The notes under the pieces were generated by a model. It saw only the letters and a program-made list of their open reading frames with translations, searched no databases and was not told where the DNA came from. Source: Thalassotalea sp. PS06 (GTDB lineage Bacteria > Pseudomonadota > Gammaproteobacteria > Enterobacterales > Alteromonadaceae). From it: 64,000 nt of DNA. The translations under genes and the position numbers were made by a program. Each line of letters opens with the position of its first letter. The first letter of the stretch is position 1. The stretch lies in NCBI RefSeq assembly GCF_007197775.1, contig NZ_CP041638.1:1736001-1800000 (forward strand), given 5' to 3'. This document shows, piece after piece, positions 35,833 through 46,508 of this stretch.

Positions 35833-36885
35833 TTATCGGTTACTTACGGATTTGGCGAGGATATTAAGGATCTTCTCGCTTTCGGCCATATCGATACAGG
35901 CGTCGGTAATGCTTTGACCGTAGGTTAGCTGGTCTTCTTTACCAGCAATAACTTTCTGGTTGCCCGGCACCAGGAAGCTTTCAATCATCACCCCGAAAAT
36001 GGCATCGCTACCGTTTTCGATTTGTTCGGCAAGACTCTTCGCTACCTCAATCTGGCGATTATGATCTTTAGCACTATTTCCGTGCGAGCAATCCACCATG
36101 ATCTTAGTGCCAATATCAGATTCCTGAAGTTTCTGATGGGCATGGTTAACGTCTTCAGCATGATAGTTAGGCTGCTTGCCGCCACGCAGGATGATATGGG
36201 AAAACGGATTACCATGGGTTTGGTAAATACTCATTTGTCCGCTTTTATCGGGTGAATATAATACGTGAGGGACGCTGGCAGCTTTTATCGCATCAATGGC
36301 AATTTTTACATTGCCATCGGTACCGTTTTTAAAACCAACCGGGCAGGATAATGCCGATGCTAGCTCTCGGTGTACCTGAGATTCTGTGGTACGGGCGCCA
36401 ATTGCACCCCAGCTGATCAAGTCAGAAATATACTGACCGGTTACCATATCCAGGAATTCTGTTCCCGCTGGTAAGCCCAGTTCGTTAATTTCCATCAACA
36501 GGTTACGTGCCAGGTGCAGGCCTTTTTCCACATCAAATGACTTATCTAGCCAAGGATCGCTGATCAAACCTTTCCAGCCTACGGTGGTCCGAGGCTTTTC
36601 AAAATAGACCCGCATAACTATCTGTAATTGATCGCGGTATTTGTCATGCAACACTTTTAATTGTTTCGCATAATCAATTGCCGCTTCTGGATCGTGGATA
36701 GAACAGGGGCCTATGACCACCAACAATCGCTTGTCCTTACCACAGATAATGTTTTCTACGGTAGTACGTGAGTCGATAATAAAGTTGGCGGTTTCTTCAG
36801 AAAGAGGGATATCTTCGGCTAATTGCGCCGGTGATATCAGATGTTCGATCAATGAAGTGCGAAACTCGTCAGTCTTTATGGTCAT
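35833..36885 (-). CDS. aroH: 3-deoxy-7-phosphoheptulonate synthase, AroH type
   Basis: A second DAHP synthase of 350 aa. The N terminus (KTDEFRTSLIEHLISPAQL), EFLDMVTGQYISDLISWGAIGA and SPDKSGQMSIYQTHGNP are closer to E. coli AroH (tryptophan-sensitive) than to AroG or AroF. Catalytic motifs VVIGPCSIHDP, YFEKPRTTVGWKGL and PVGFKNGTDG are intact. Feedback by tryptophan is inferred from similarity. A TyrR-box-like sequence lies 126 bases upstream. It is separated from ppsR (same strand, upstream) by about 196 bases and is monocistronic, with its own terminator. Confidence 0.9.
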   Translation of the reverse strand: MTIKTDEFRTSLIEHLISPAQLAEDIPLSEETANFIIDSRTTVENIICGKDKRLLVVIGPCSIHDPEAAIDYAKQLKVLHDKYRDQLQIVMRVYFEKPRTTVGWKGLISDPWLDKSFDVEKGLHLARNLLMEINELGLPAGTEFLDMVTGQYISDLISWGAIGARTTESQVHRELASALSCPVGFKNGTDGNVKIAIDAIKAASVPHVLYSPDKSGQMSIYQTHGNPFSHIILRGGKQPNYHAEDVNHAHQKLQESDIGTKIMVDCSHGNSAKDHNRQIEVAKSLAEQIENGSDAIFGVMIESFLVPGNQKVIAGKEDQLTYGQSITDACIDMAESEKILNILAKSVSNR

Positions 36886-37010
36886 TCGTTCAGGTTACCT
36901 TTTCTAATCAAGGGTAATTAAGGCCGCTAACATAGCTAAATTAATGGGATAAGTGAAATAGTTTCTATGAATTTTATAGAATATTTCGGTTATTTCGTTA
37001 TCCACAACAA

Positions 37011-37028
37011 TGTATTTTCTGCTTTACA
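37011..37028. promoter_or_regulatory. TyrR-box-like sequence upstream of aroH
   Basis: TGTATTTTCTGCTTTACA matches the TyrR consensus TGTAAA-N6-TTTACA at ten of twelve positions. It lies 126 bases upstream of the DAHP synthase start and past the end of ppsR. Confidence 0.4.
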
Positions 37029-37081
37029 GCATATTGCCACCAAAAACTGACGCATTTACAGGCACCTGCAAACTTATTTAC

Positions 37082-37891
37082 CTAGTACTTGTAACGCTGC
37101 AATCCGGTTTTGGAAAGAATTTTTGCGGAGATTTCTTCAACCGAAAACTTGGTAGTATTCAAGTAGGGTATTTTCTCCCGTTTATATAGCTTTTCTACTT
37201 CGCGAATTTCTAATCGACATTGACGCGAAGACGAGTATTTGGAGTTGGCCATACGTTCATTACGAATATCGGTGAGACGGTCGGCATCAATAGTTAAGCC
37301 AAATAGCTTATGTTTGTGCTTTTTCAAAAAGTCGGGCAGGGCTAATTCGTCAATATCATCTTCGGTAAATGGATAGTTTGCTGCTTTAATCCCGTATTGA
37401 AGAGCGAGATAAAGGCACGACGGCGTCTTTCCGGAGCGAGATACTCCCACCAGAATTATGTCTGCGTGTTCATAATCCGTTACACGAGTGCCATCATCAT
37501 TTGCCAGTGCGAAGTTAACCGCATCGATTCTGTAGTCATAGCTGTTCTCATGAATCGAGTGAGTTCGGTGGGCTTTTGGTTTGGCGCCAATGCCCAATTG
37601 TTGCTCTACGGGGCTGATAAAATGCTCGAGAAAATTGTAAATAACGCCATCACAACTATCGATAATCTCTCTGGTTTCGGGATTTACAAAAGTATGAAAA
37701 ACAAAGGGTTTTAGACCGGTTTTGCGATATGCCTGGTTGATCTGTTGCTTTACCTGTTCGGCCTTATCTGTTGTCTCTACAAAGGGGACAGTAAAGTGCT
37801 CAAATTCGACGGGGAAAAGTGACAATAAAGCATGGCCAAATACCTCTGAGGTGATTGCCGTGCCATCGGAAATGTAAAAAGCTGCGCGCAT
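37082..37891 (-). CDS. ppsR: PEP synthase regulatory protein (DUF299 kinase/pyrophosphorylase)
   Basis: A bifunctional ADP-dependent kinase and phosphate-dependent pyrophosphorylase that inactivates and reactivates PEP synthase by modifying a Thr beside its catalytic His. The 269-aa protein has the N-terminal [20 protein letters not shown] and the P-loop [18 protein letters not shown] near residues 146-163. It is divergent from its target ppsA, with about 143 bases between. This pairing is well known in gammaproteobacteria and supports the call. Confidence 0.94.
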   Translation of the reverse strand: MRAAFYISDGTAITSEVFGHALLSLFPVEFEHFTVPFVETTDKAEQVKQQINQAYRKTGLKPFVFHTFVNPETREIIDSCDGVIYNFLEHFISPVEQQLGIGAKPKAHRTHSIHENSYDYRIDAVNFALANDDGTRVTDYEHADIILVGVSRSGKTPSCLYLALQYGIKAANYPFTEDDIDELALPDFLKKHKHKLFGLTIDADRLTDIRNERMANSKYSSSRQCRLEIREVEKLYKREKIPYLNTTKFSVEEISAKILSKTGLQRYKY

Positions 37892-38034
37892 TTGTGCTTC
37901 CTTGTAAAAACTTACATTATGTGTTTCAGTTAAGTTATGGGTTGTGTAGAATACCGGCGACTAAAAAAGCTCAACAAGCTTTATTTACTATAAGTCACTT
38001 CGATCCTGTTTCATACTTCATGGAGAATAATAAC

Positions 38035-40404
38035 GTGCAAGAACATGTACTTTGGTATGAAGACCTTAATATGAATGACGTTGATCGCGTAGGCGGCAAG
38101 AATGCCTCACTGGGCGAGATGATCAGCAACCTTTCTTCTCTAGGTGTTCAAGTACCATCGGGCTTTGCCACTACCGCTTTCGCTTTCAATGAATTTCTTG
38201 ACCAATCCGGATTAACTGAAAAAATTTATGCAGAGTTAGAAACTCTGGATGTAGATAATATTCAGGCTCTTACTGAAGCTGGTGGAAAAATCCGTCAGTG
38301 GATTATCGACACCCCGTTTTTACCTGAAATGCAATCTTCTATCGAAAAGGCTTATGGGCAATTATGCGCAGGCCTGGGTGATGAAGTCTCATTTGCCGTT
38401 CGCTCATCCGCAACGGCTGAAGATATGCCAGATGCGTCATTTGCTGGCCAGCAGGAAACTTTCCTGAATGTGCGTGGCTTTGATGCGGTTATGGTCGCTA
38501 TCAAACACGTTTTTGCTTCTCTATTTAACGACCGTGCAATCTCGTACCGAGTGCACTCTGGTTACGACCACAAGGGCGTTTCCTTATCGGCTGGTATTCA
38601 GCGCATGGTTCGCTCCGATATCGCCTCTTCAGGTGTGATGTTCAGTATCGACACCGAATCTGGTTACGACCAGGTGGTATTTATCACTTCGAGCTATGGC
38701 TTGGGTGAAATGGTTGTGCAAGGTGCTGTAAACCCTGATGAATTTTATGTTTTCAAACCATCGGTAACTGCTGAAAAACCAGCAATATTACGCCGTAACA
38801 TCGGTTCAAAAGCCGTGAAGATGGTGTATACAAGCGATTTAAGCCACGGCAAACAGGTTGAAGTTGTAGACGTTGAACAGGCTCAATCGGACAGATTCTC
38901 CATTAACGATGAAGAAGTTCAGGCGTTAGCAAAACAGGCAATGATCATTGAACAGCACTACGGTCGTCCAATGGACATCGAATGGGCCAAAGATGGCCTT
39001 GATGGCAAGCTATATATCGTACAGGCACGACCGGAAACCGTGCGTAGCCGTGAAAGTGGCAATGTAATGGAACAATTTTTGTTACAAGGCCAGTCAGATG
39101 TACTCGTTGAAGGCCGCGCTATTGGTCACAAAATTGGCAAAGGTACGGTTAAAGTACTGAAAAGTATCGAAGAAATGGACAAGGTGTTACCGGGCGACGT
39201 TCTGGTTACTGACATGACTGACCCAGATTGGGAACCAATCATGAAACGTGCATCGGCTATCGTTACTAACCGTGGCGGTCGTACTTGTCATGCTGCCATT
39301 ATTGCCCGTGAGATGGGTATTCCTGCCGTTGTTGGTTGTGGTAACGCCACCGATTTACTTACCCACGAAAGCAAGGTAACCGTAAGCTGTGCTGAGGGTG
39401 ATACCGGATTTATCTACGATGGCGAATTGGATTTTGAAGTGAAACGCTCTGAAATCGACAATATGCCTGATATTCCGTTCAAGATTATGATGAACGTGGG
39501 TAACCCGGACAGAGCATTTAGCTTTGCTCGTCTACCGCACAGTGGTATTGGTCTGGCGCGTCTTGAGTTCATTATCAATAAAATGATCGGCGTGCACCCG
39601 AAAGCCTTAATGAACTTTGATTCTCTAGATTCTGGTTTGCAGGAAGAGATCACCGATATCATTGCTGGTTATGACTCTCCGTGTGAGTTCTATATTGCGA
39701 AACTAACAGAAGGTATTGCAACACTGGCTGCGTCTTTCTCTCCGGAGCGGGTTATTGTTCGTATGTCGGATTTCAAATCGAACGAATATGCGAACCTAGT
39801 TGGCGGTGAAGTATACGAGCCGGACGAAGAAAACCCAATGATTGGTTATCGTGGCGCTTCTCGCTATATCAGCGAAGAGTTCCGTGAATGTTTCGCCATG
39901 GAATGTGAAGCCATCAAACGCGTTCGCAATGAAATGGGTCTTGAGAATGTGGAAATTATGATCCCATTCGTGCGTACTCTTAAAGAAGCTGAGCAGGTTA
40001 TTGATATCCTCGCAGAGAATGGCTTGGTTCGTGGCGAAAATGGTCTGAAAGTCATTATGATGTGCGAATTGCCATCGAATGCCTTATTAGCCGACCAATT
40101 CCTGGATTACTTCGATGGATTCTCAATTGGCTCCAACGATTTAACTCAATTAACCTTAGGTCTGGACCGTGATTCTGGTTTGGTTGCGCATTTGTTTGAT
40201 GAGCGCGATCCTGCCATTAAGTCCTTGCTAGAAATGGCAATTCAGGCCTGTAAGCGTCGCGACAAATACGTCGGTATTTGTGGTCAAGGCCCTTCAGATC
40301 ACCCTGACTTCGCAGCCTGGTTGATGGACCAAGGCATTGACAGTGTGTCGCTAAACCCAGATTCAGTGTTATCAACCTGGATGTACCTTGCAGAGAATAG
40401 CTAG
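38035..40404 (+). CDS. ppsA: phosphoenolpyruvate synthase
   Basis: Converts pyruvate, ATP and water to PEP, AMP and phosphate for gluconeogenesis. I chose the GTG at 38035 because GGAG lies nine bases upstream; the ATG at 38020 has no ribosome site. This gives 789 aa, the family length. The N-terminal ATP-grasp domain shows [11 protein letters not shown] and [23 protein letters not shown]. The swivelling domain has [13 protein letters not shown] with the phosphorylated His near 419. The C-terminal PEP domain has [20 protein letters not shown] and the catalytic Cys in KYVGICGQ. Regulated by the divergent ppsR product. Confidence 0.95.
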   Translation: MQEHVLWYEDLNMNDVDRVGGKNASLGEMISNLSSLGVQVPSGFATTAFAFNEFLDQSGLTEKIYAELETLDVDNIQALTEAGGKIRQWIIDTPFLPEMQSSIEKAYGQLCAGLGDEVSFAVRSSATAEDMPDASFAGQQETFLNVRGFDAVMVAIKHVFASLFNDRAISYRVHSGYDHKGVSLSAGIQRMVRSDIASSGVMFSIDTESGYDQVVFITSSYGLGEMVVQGAVNPDEFYVFKPSVTAEKPAILRRNIGSKAVKMVYTSDLSHGKQVEVVDVEQAQSDRFSINDEEVQALAKQAMIIEQHYGRPMDIEWAKDGLDGKLYIVQARPETVRSRESGNVMEQFLLQGQSDVLVEGRAIGHKIGKGTVKVLKSIEEMDKVLPGDVLVTDMTDPDWEPIMKRASAIVTNRGGRTCHAAIIAREMGIPAVVGCGNATDLLTHESKVTVSCAEGDTGFIYDGELDFEVKRSEIDNMPDIPFKIMMNVGNPDRAFSFARLPHSGIGLARLEFIINKMIGVHPKALMNFDSLDSGLQEEITDIIAGYDSPCEFYIAKLTEGIATLAASFSPERVIVRMSDFKSNEYANLVGGEVYEPDEENPMIGYRGASRYISEEFRECFAMECEAIKRVRNEMGLENVEIMIPFVRTLKEAEQVIDILAENGLVRGENGLKVIMMCELPSNALLADQFLDYFDGFSIGSNDLTQLTLGLDRDSGLVAHLFDERDPAIKSLLEMAIQACKRRDKYVGICGQGPSDHPDFAAWLMDQGIDSVSLNPDSVLSTWMYLAENS

Positions 40405-40471
40405 AATTGGCTATATGAAAAACTAGAATTTGCTAACTCAGCGAGATCAATACGAGACTCCCCCTCGTTGG

Positions 40472-40500
40472 AAAAGCAGCTTTCGGGCTGCTTTTTCTTT
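40472..40500 (+). terminator. terminator after ppsA
   Basis: GAAAAGCAGC ... GCTGCTTTTTC stem with a T-run about 70 bases after the ppsA stop. The rest of the 307-base ppsA-ydiJ gap has no gene. Confidence 0.8.
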
Positions 40501-40616
40501 GAGCGAACTTTCTGAAATTTCAGTACACCAGCTACTCAATTAACCCCGTTTAATATTCTCGATTTTCGAAGAACTAAGTTGTAACTTTACCCTTGTGAAT
40601 ATTTGCAAGGCGAATA

Positions 40617-40628
40617 GACATTAATGTC
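40617..40628. promoter_or_regulatory. 12-bp perfect palindrome upstream of ydiJ
   Basis: GACATTAATGTC is a perfect palindrome 83 bases before the ydiJ start. It is a candidate operator, for example for a GntR- or LysR-type regulator. No regulator gene is adjacent. Confidence 0.35.
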
Positions 40629-40711
40629 GATTGGTTAAATTAAATTGATTGTTTTTTAACGTCATTTTTTGCATCATAGGCGCATATACTCGCTAAAATA
40701 TTCTGTTGTTT

Positions 40712-43700
40712 ATGCTGCCGCGCCTTGATGTTGACGATTTAGTTTCTCCTTTGTACCAAAAATACCTGCAAACCCTGAAATCCAGTGGTTATCGCGGTGA
40801 TATTTCCTGTCAATACAGTGCTCGTCTGGCGGTTGCAACCGACAATAGCGTTTATCAGCAAATTCCTCAGGCGGTTCTGCATCCGAAAACCGTTGATGAT
40901 ATTGCCATTCTGACGTCTCTGGCCGGCTTGGAAAAGTTTCATGAAATCCAATTCAGTGCGCGTGGTGGCGGAACAGGTACCAATGGTCAGTCATTAACTC
41001 CGGGCATTGTTGTTGATCTATCCCGTTACATGAATCGCATTCTTGAGTTAAACATTGAAGAGCGTTGGGTTCGTGTACAAGCCGGTGTGGTAAAAGATCA
41101 GTTAAATGAATTCCTAAAACCGCACGGATTTTTCTTTTCTCCGGACTTGTCTACGTCTAATCGCGCCACTATTGGCGGCATGGTCAATACCGATGCATCG
41201 GGCCAGGGCTCTTTAGTTTACGGTAAAACTTCCGATCATGTTTTGGGCCTTAAAAGCATACTTGCCGACGGCACTGAGCTAACAACCGGTGCAATTCCGA
41301 TTGAACAGGCGGAAGAAAAGGCAACGCTGGACAGCACTGAAGGGCGTTTGTATAAAACGGCGTTAGCTAGCTGTGGTGATAATCGCGATAAAATTCTCGA
41401 AAAATTTCCGCGCTTGAACCGCTTCTTAACGGGTTACGATCTGGAAAACGTTTTCGACCCAAGCATCACCCAGTTTGATTTAGGTCGCTTGATTACCGGT
41501 TCCGAAGGTAGCCTGGCGATCGTTGCTGAAGCCAAGTTAAATATTACCGAAATCCCTAAGGTCAGAGCCTTAGTCAATATCAAATACGATAGCTTCGAGT
41601 CTGCTCTTCGTCATTCTCCTGATCTAGTGGAAGCGAAAGCCCTGAGCGTTGAAACCATCGATTCACGGGTATTGAACCTGGCTAAGCAGGATATTGTCTG
41701 GCATAGCGTTCAGGACTTGATCACCGATGTGCCGGGCAAGGAAATGGATGGTTTGAACCTGGTGGAATATACCGGGTTTGAACTGGAAGACGTTGAGCAA
41801 AAGATTGCCGCTTTGGAAAAGAACCTTGATGGTAAGGCAGCTAAAGATAAAGGCGTTATCGGCTATCAGGTGACATACGATCTAGCCAGTATTTCTCGTT
41901 TATACGCTATGCGTAAAAAAGCCGTTGGTCTGTTGGGTAATGCCAAAGGTCAGGCTAAACCGCTGGCATTTGCCGAAGATACCGCGGTACCACCGGAAAA
42001 CCTTGCGGATTTCATTATGGAGTTCCGTGATCTACTTGATGAAAACAACTTGGATTACGGGATGTTTGGTCATGTTGATGCCGGTGTTTTGCACGTGCGT
42101 CCGGCACTTGATATGTGCGATCCTAAACAAGAAGAAATTCTCAGGGATATCTCCGATAAAGTTGTAGCTCTGACTGCAAAATACGGCGGTTTGATGTGGG
42201 GTGAGCACGGTAAAGGTTATCGCAGTGAATATGGCCCTGAGTTTTTCGGTGACGAGCTGTTTTTAGAACTTCGCAAAATCAAAACCGCGTTTGATCCGCT
42301 AAATAAAATGAACCCGGGTAAAATATGTACACCGCTTGAGCGCGAAGACAGATTAGTCAGCGTTGATGACAAAAAACGCGGTGGGTTTGATAGACAAATT
42401 CCAATTCAGGTTCGCGAAGATTTCCCTTCGGTGATGAACTGTAACGGCAACGGCTTGTGTTTTAACTTCGATAGCAAAAGCCCAATGTGTCCGTCCAGCA
42501 AAATTACTTCTGACCGACGTCATTCACCTAAGGGCCGTGCGGGTCTAATGCGTGAATGGTTACGTTTATTGTCTCAGAAGGGCGTTGATCTCGACAAACT
42601 ACAAAAAGGTAAGCAGGGCTTTTCTGTAAAGGCCATGGCGTTAAAGACCGCCAACACCCTACGTTTCAAGGCCGGTGAATATGATTACTCCCATGAAGTG
42701 ATGGAAGCAATGTCCGGCTGTCTAGCCTGTAAAGCCTGTGCCAGTCAGTGTCCGGTTAAAGTTGATGTGCCAGATTTTCGCGCTCGCTTTATCGATCATT
42801 ATTACGGTCGTTATTTGCGCCCGGTTAAAGATCACTTTGTTGCTCATATTGAAACCCTTGCCCCGAAAATGGCTAAGTTCCCGCGTACCGTGAACATGTC
42901 CATCAACAATCCGGTATTTTCCTGGGTGTCACGTAAGTTTTTGGGGTACGAAGATACGCCAATGTTATCGGTTCCCTCACTCGAGCAACAGGTAGACGAT
43001 GAAGGTTTTGAATCGTTTGATTTGTATGCGCTGCAGCAATTAAATGATGAAGATAAAGCCAGAACCGTGTTAGTGGTTCAGGACCCGTTCACCTCATTTT
43101 ATGATGCCAACGTGGTTGCTGATTTTATGCGTCTGGTGAAAAAGCTAGGTTTCAGACCTGTGTTGTTGCCATTTAAACCGAATGGTAAACCACAGCACGT
43201 GAAAGGGTTCCTGGATAAGTTTGCGAAAACTGCCGCTGATAGCGCCGAGTTTTTAAATGAATTGCATCGCCTGAATATGCCGATGATAGGTATGGATGCC
43301 TCGCTAGTGCTTTGTTATCGCGATGAATACAATCAGGTTCTTGGTGATAACCGAGGCGATTTTAACGTGCTACTAAGTCACGAATGGCTGTTTAACGTTA
43401 AAGATAAGCTTGGGGAAATTGCAGCCAGTACCAATCCGGGAACGTTCAAACTGTTCGCCCACTGCACCGAGAAAACCGCATTAGCCAAGAGTGAAGGGCA
43501 ATGGCAGGAAATCTTCGCCATCTTTGGACTTAAGCTGCAAGCCATGAGCGTTGGTTGTTGCGGTATGGCCGGTACTTATGGCCATGAAACGCAGAATCAG
43601 GAGAACTCGAAAGGATTGTTCGAGTTAAGCTGGCAAACGCCGTTAAAACAAAACCCAACAGAGCTGATGTTAGCCACCGGCTTTTCATGCCGTAGCCAGG

Positions 43701-43765
43701 TTAAACGTTATACCGATAAGAGACTTCAGCACCCGGTTCAGGCCTTGCTTAAGCATATTTCCTGA
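40712..43765 (+). CDS. ydiJ: YdiJ-type FAD/Fe-S D-2-hydroxyacid dehydrogenase
   Basis: A 1017-aa fusion of an FAD-binding D-lactate/glycolate-type dehydrogenase with an iron-sulfur and Cys-rich C-terminal domain. The FAD-binding 4 domain has FSARGGGTGTNGQSLTPGIVVD. The FAD oxidase C domain has MFGHVDAGVLHVRPALD. The Fe-S segment is CLACKACASQCP near residue 670, and a CCG-like segment GCCGMAGTYG lies near 950. E. coli YdiJ is reported as a D-2-hydroxyglutarate dehydrogenase. The same substrate is inferred here. The ATG at 40712 gives the usual N terminus; a TTG lies two codons earlier. Confidence 0.9.
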   Translation: MLPRLDVDDLVSPLYQKYLQTLKSSGYRGDISCQYSARLAVATDNSVYQQIPQAVLHPKTVDDIAILTSLAGLEKFHEIQFSARGGGTGTNGQSLTPGIVVDLSRYMNRILELNIEERWVRVQAGVVKDQLNEFLKPHGFFFSPDLSTSNRATIGGMVNTDASGQGSLVYGKTSDHVLGLKSILADGTELTTGAIPIEQAEEKATLDSTEGRLYKTALASCGDNRDKILEKFPRLNRFLTGYDLENVFDPSITQFDLGRLITGSEGSLAIVAEAKLNITEIPKVRALVNIKYDSFESALRHSPDLVEAKALSVETIDSRVLNLAKQDIVWHSVQDLITDVPGKEMDGLNLVEYTGFELEDVEQKIAALEKNLDGKAAKDKGVIGYQVTYDLASISRLYAMRKKAVGLLGNAKGQAKPLAFAEDTAVPPENLADFIMEFRDLLDENNLDYGMFGHVDAGVLHVRPALDMCDPKQEEILRDISDKVVALTAKYGGLMWGEHGKGYRSEYGPEFFGDELFLELRKIKTAFDPLNKMNPGKICTPLEREDRLVSVDDKKRGGFDRQIPIQVREDFPSVMNCNGNGLCFNFDSKSPMCPSSKITSDRRHSPKGRAGLMREWLRLLSQKGVDLDKLQKGKQGFSVKAMALKTANTLRFKAGEYDYSHEVMEAMSGCLACKACASQCPVKVDVPDFRARFIDHYYGRYLRPVKDHFVAHIETLAPKMAKFPRTVNMSINNPVFSWVSRKFLGYEDTPMLSVPSLEQQVDDEGFESFDLYALQQLNDEDKARTVLVVQDPFTSFYDANVVADFMRLVKKLGFRPVLLPFKPNGKPQHVKGFLDKFAKTAADSAEFLNELHRLNMPMIGMDASLVLCYRDEYNQVLGDNRGDFNVLLSHEWLFNVKDKLGEIAASTNPGTFKLFAHCTEKTALAKSEGQWQEIFAIFGLKLQAMSVGCCGMAGTYGHETQNQENSKGLFELSWQTPLKQNPTELMLATGFSCRSQVKRYTDKRLQHPVQALLKHIS

Positions 43766-43815
43766 GTTATCCATCGTATTATTACTTAGACGAGTGAATG
43801 GAATAGCAAAGAGTT

Positions 43816-44100
43816 ATGAATAAAATTGAAATTCAATATTGCAGCCAATGCCGATGGTTACTTCGTTCTAGCTGGATGGCTCAGGAATTACTCACGACAT
43901 TTGATGGCGAAATATCTGAACTGACGTTAAAACCCGGCACCGGCGGTATCTTTGAGGTTTTGGCTAATGATAAAGTGATCTGGTCGCGAGAAGAGCAGGG
44001 CAGATTTCCGGAAATTACTGAGCTCAAACAAGCGGTAAGAGATGTTATTGCGCCAGATAAGTCCCTCGGTCATTCTGACAAAAACAAAAAAAGTCATTGA
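43816..44100 (+). CDS. SelT/SelW/SelH family (Rdx) thioredoxin-like protein
   Basis: A 94-aa cytosolic protein with a thioredoxin-like fold and the redox motif CSQC at residues 9-12 (YCSQCRWLLRSSWMAQELL). The second family segment is LKPGTGGIFEVLANDKVIWSR. The selenocysteine of animal SelW is Cys here, as in most bacterial forms. A redox role is likely but the partner is unknown. It lies 50 bases after ydiJ and may be co-transcribed with it. Confidence 0.88.
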   Translation: MNKIEIQYCSQCRWLLRSSWMAQELLTTFDGEISELTLKPGTGGIFEVLANDKVIWSREEQGRFPEITELKQAVRDVIAPDKSLGHSDKNKKSH

Positions 44101-44273
44101 GGTAATCGTTTTAAATTTTAGCTTGGTCGCAACTATCACCGCGATTGCAGCAATTTTATTCGATATAGGTTGGTGGTTTTTCTCGCCTTTGATGATAGAC
44201 GATATCAAAGTATTGTCGGGGACATCTCTTTAAAGTCTCACCCGGTTGCCTTTGCCTACTGGAACCAGAATTA

Positions 44274-44304
44274 AAAAATCCCGTTCAAGGACGGGATTTT
44301 TTAA
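44274..44304. terminator. bidirectional terminator after leucine dehydrogenase
   Basis: AAAAAATCCCGT ... ACGGGATTTTTT stem with T-runs on both strands, 18 bases beyond the stop of the minus-strand dehydrogenase gene. It can also end transcription from the SelW-like gene. Confidence 0.9.
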
Positions 44305-44321
44305 TTGGTTTTATCGAGAAA

Positions 44322-45377
44322 TTATTTGTGGCCGTTGGCGATAATTTCACGTGCCATTTGATCGGCAACTAAACCGGTAGGTAAGCCTTCTTGTTGAGCT
44401 TTGCTGAATACATCCATAAGCGTGTTATAGATATCTTCTACTAAAGCTGTAGCCTTGTTAGCACAGTATGGCTCATCACCAATTTCTAATGCGACATTGA
44501 TGATACCACCGGCGTTGATTACATAATCTGGCGCATACAAAATGCCTTTATCTTTTACGATTTGGTCATGACGGGTTTCGGCAAGCTGGTTATTAGCGCA
44601 ACCTGCGATAATCACCGCTTTAAGCTTTTCTAGCGTAGTGTCATTGATGGTTGCACCAAGCGCACATGGTGCGAAAACATCGACATCCTGCTCATAGATT
44701 TCATCAAGGCCTACAACTTTTGCATCTAGCTCTGTTACCGCTTTATCTAACGCTTCCTGGTTGATATCGGTTACTACTAATTCAGCACCAGCTTTGACCA
44801 GCTTTTCACATAGCGAATAGCCAACACTACCCAGACCTTGCACGGCTACCTTGATACCGGTTAAATCTTCTTTGCCAAGCTTAAATTTAACCGCGGCTTT
44901 GATACCTAAGAAAGTGCCTAGCGCTGTAAATGGACCTGGGTTACCACTTTTTCCTTCAAGACCAGAAACAAATTCGGTCTCTTGGTTAACGATAGCCATA
45001 TCGCCAGTTGTAATGTTTACATCTTCGGCGGTGTAATAACGGCCACCTAAGTTGTTAACGGCGCGACCAAAGGCTTTGAAAAGGGCTTCAGATTTTAAGT
45101 TTTTCGGATTGCCGATAATAACGGCTTTACCACCGCCCAGATGCAATCCGGCCATGGCATTTTTGTAAGTCATGCCTTTTGATAAACGTAATACGTCTTT
45201 TAAGGCTTCATCTTCATTGGCATAGTCCCAGAATCGGCAACCGCCGGCTGCAGGACCTAAATTTGTATTGTGTACGGCAATAATCGCTTTTAAGCCAGTT
45301 TGTTCATCCGAGCAATAAACAACCTGTTCATGGTGATCAAAATCGACGAGATCAAAAAGAGCCACACTGTTCTCCAT
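44322..45377 (-). CDS. Glu/Leu/Phe/Val dehydrogenase, leucine dehydrogenase type
   Basis: A 351-aa cytosolic NAD-dependent amino acid dehydrogenase. Features are NTNLGPAAGGCRFW, MTYKNAMAGLHLGGGKAVI with the catalytic Lys residues, the Rossmann motif VAVQGLGSVGYSLCEKL near residues 181-197, and FAPCALGATIND. Its length and the substrate pocket segment fit leucine/valine dehydrogenase better than the longer glutamate dehydrogenases. It would deaminate branched-chain amino acids for catabolism. The upstream gap to the divergent DUF4826 gene is 213 bases. It is monocistronic. Confidence 0.88.
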   Translation of the reverse strand: MENSVALFDLVDFDHHEQVVYCSDEQTGLKAIIAVHNTNLGPAAGGCRFWDYANEDEALKDVLRLSKGMTYKNAMAGLHLGGGKAVIIGNPKNLKSEALFKAFGRAVNNLGGRYYTAEDVNITTGDMAIVNQETEFVSGLEGKSGNPGPFTALGTFLGIKAAVKFKLGKEDLTGIKVAVQGLGSVGYSLCEKLVKAGAELVVTDINQEALDKAVTELDAKVVGLDEIYEQDVDVFAPCALGATINDTTLEKLKAVIIAGCANNQLAETRHDQIVKDKGILYAPDYVINAGGIINVALEIGDEPYCANKATALVEDIYNTLMDVFSKAQQEGLPTGLVADQMAREIIANGHK

Positions 45378-45590
45378 TTTATTGTTAATTACAGAGTAAT
45401 TTTATTGACAATTTAAGCGGTAAAAATTTCGCGAACATTATCATTATCGCGAACTACAGGCCATACAAAGGAACAATTTCTTTTTTTTAAACTGTTCATT
45501 TAATACTACAGGCATTTTCGTCATTTTCTACTTGAGTTCATCGTTATTATCAGCGAGTATGGGCGAAAAATTTTCAATTAGAGGCCTCGT

Positions 45591-46001
45591 ATGAGCAATC
45601 CTGGCGAATTTACTGAAGAACAACGCAGCGAATGGGTGCGTGAACAGTATCAGAAATCTATTAAATATCTTGCCGAAAAGGGTTTTGTAACTGACTCCGT
45701 AACCTTAATGGAGAGTCGTTATCTGATCCCTGTGGTTGCGGTATGGAAATTACAGACTATAGATAAGCAGAAAGTCTGGGTGATCAGTGGTGATTTGCCG
45801 AACGATCATATTGCCGCGTCCGCTGCAGAGAATGTTCGCGAAGCAATTCGTAACTTCTCGATGAAATGGCAGTTGCAAGCGCAAAACATCTTAGATGGCG
45901 CTCGCGACGAATCGCAAGTTGATTTCGCAAAATTATTGGTTAGCCGTGCAGAAGGGCTATATCAACTATTTGAAAACAAAGACCTGTGGCCTGAGGGTTA
46001 A
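45591..46001 (+). CDS. DUF4826 family protein
   Basis: A 136-aa cytosolic protein with FTEEQRSEWVREQYQKSIKYLAEKG at the N terminus, VAVWKLQTIDKQKVWVISGDLPNDH in the middle and a C-terminal ENKDLWPEG. These match the DUF4826 family of Alteromonadales. The function is unknown. The ribosome site GAGG lies before the ATG. It is monocistronic and converges on the GNAT gene at 46039 with 37 bases between. Confidence 0.78.
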   Translation: MSNPGEFTEEQRSEWVREQYQKSIKYLAEKGFVTDSVTLMESRYLIPVVAVWKLQTIDKQKVWVISGDLPNDHIAASAAENVREAIRNFSMKWQLQAQNILDGARDESQVDFAKLLVSRAEGLYQLFENKDLWPEG

Positions 46002-46038
46002 CTCAAACCAATGGCTTTGAGAAAGGTGTTAAGCTCTG

Positions 46039-46500
46039 TTAGTGACTTAGATAAAATCGTTTAAAATCGATTTCACGAATGGGGCAGGCCATTCTTTGGC
46101 GGGGTATACCTGCTTCCATAAAGACCGCCCCCACGGGGCGGAAATTATGGCTGGCAAAGTAACTAACAGCGTCAAGGTCTGAGTTGATGTAAACCTCATT
46201 AAGCTGGTTCTTTCTGGCGATTTTCACGAGCGCCTGGATCACCTCTTTGCCTACCGGACTTTTTCTCTTCGAAATTACCACAGCTATACGAGAGATTTCA
46301 CCATCGTTGGTGATCCTTCCTGTTGCTATGGGTTCCTGGGTTTCTTCGTCCACCACCAGAACGTGATGGGCTTTGCGATCTCTGTGGTCAAATTCTACGT
46401 CGTAGGGGATTCGTCGTTCGCAACAAAATACTTTCTCGCGGACGGATTTCAATTGTCGCTCGGCCTGCTGCCAACGAACAACATTCACTTTGTAGCGCAC
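46039..46500 (-). CDS. GNAT family N-acetyltransferase
   Basis: A 153-aa cytosolic acetyltransferase. The core shows HHVLVVDEETQEPIATGRITNDGEISRIAVVISKRKSPVGKEVIQALVKIARKN, with the acetyl-CoA loop near KSPVGKEVI, then SYFASHNFRPVGAVFMEAGIPRQRM. This resembles the ElaA/YjcF-like branch, whose substrates are mostly unknown. It lies eight bases after roxA on the same strand, so the two are probably an operon. Confidence 0.82.
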   Translation of the reverse strand: MRYKVNVVRWQQAERQLKSVREKVFCCERRIPYDVEFDHRDRKAHHVLVVDEETQEPIATGRITNDGEISRIAVVISKRKSPVGKEVIQALVKIARKNQLNEVYINSDLDAVSYFASHNFRPVGAVFMEAGIPRQRMACPIREIDFKRFYLSH

Positions 46501-46508
46501 TACTCACC

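Noticed and set aside
44042..44233. 63-codon frame with a hydrophobic stretch overlapping the end of the SelW-like gene
   Set aside because: No ribosome site and its first third is a shadow of the upstream gene. A shorter membrane peptide remains possible but cannot be supported.
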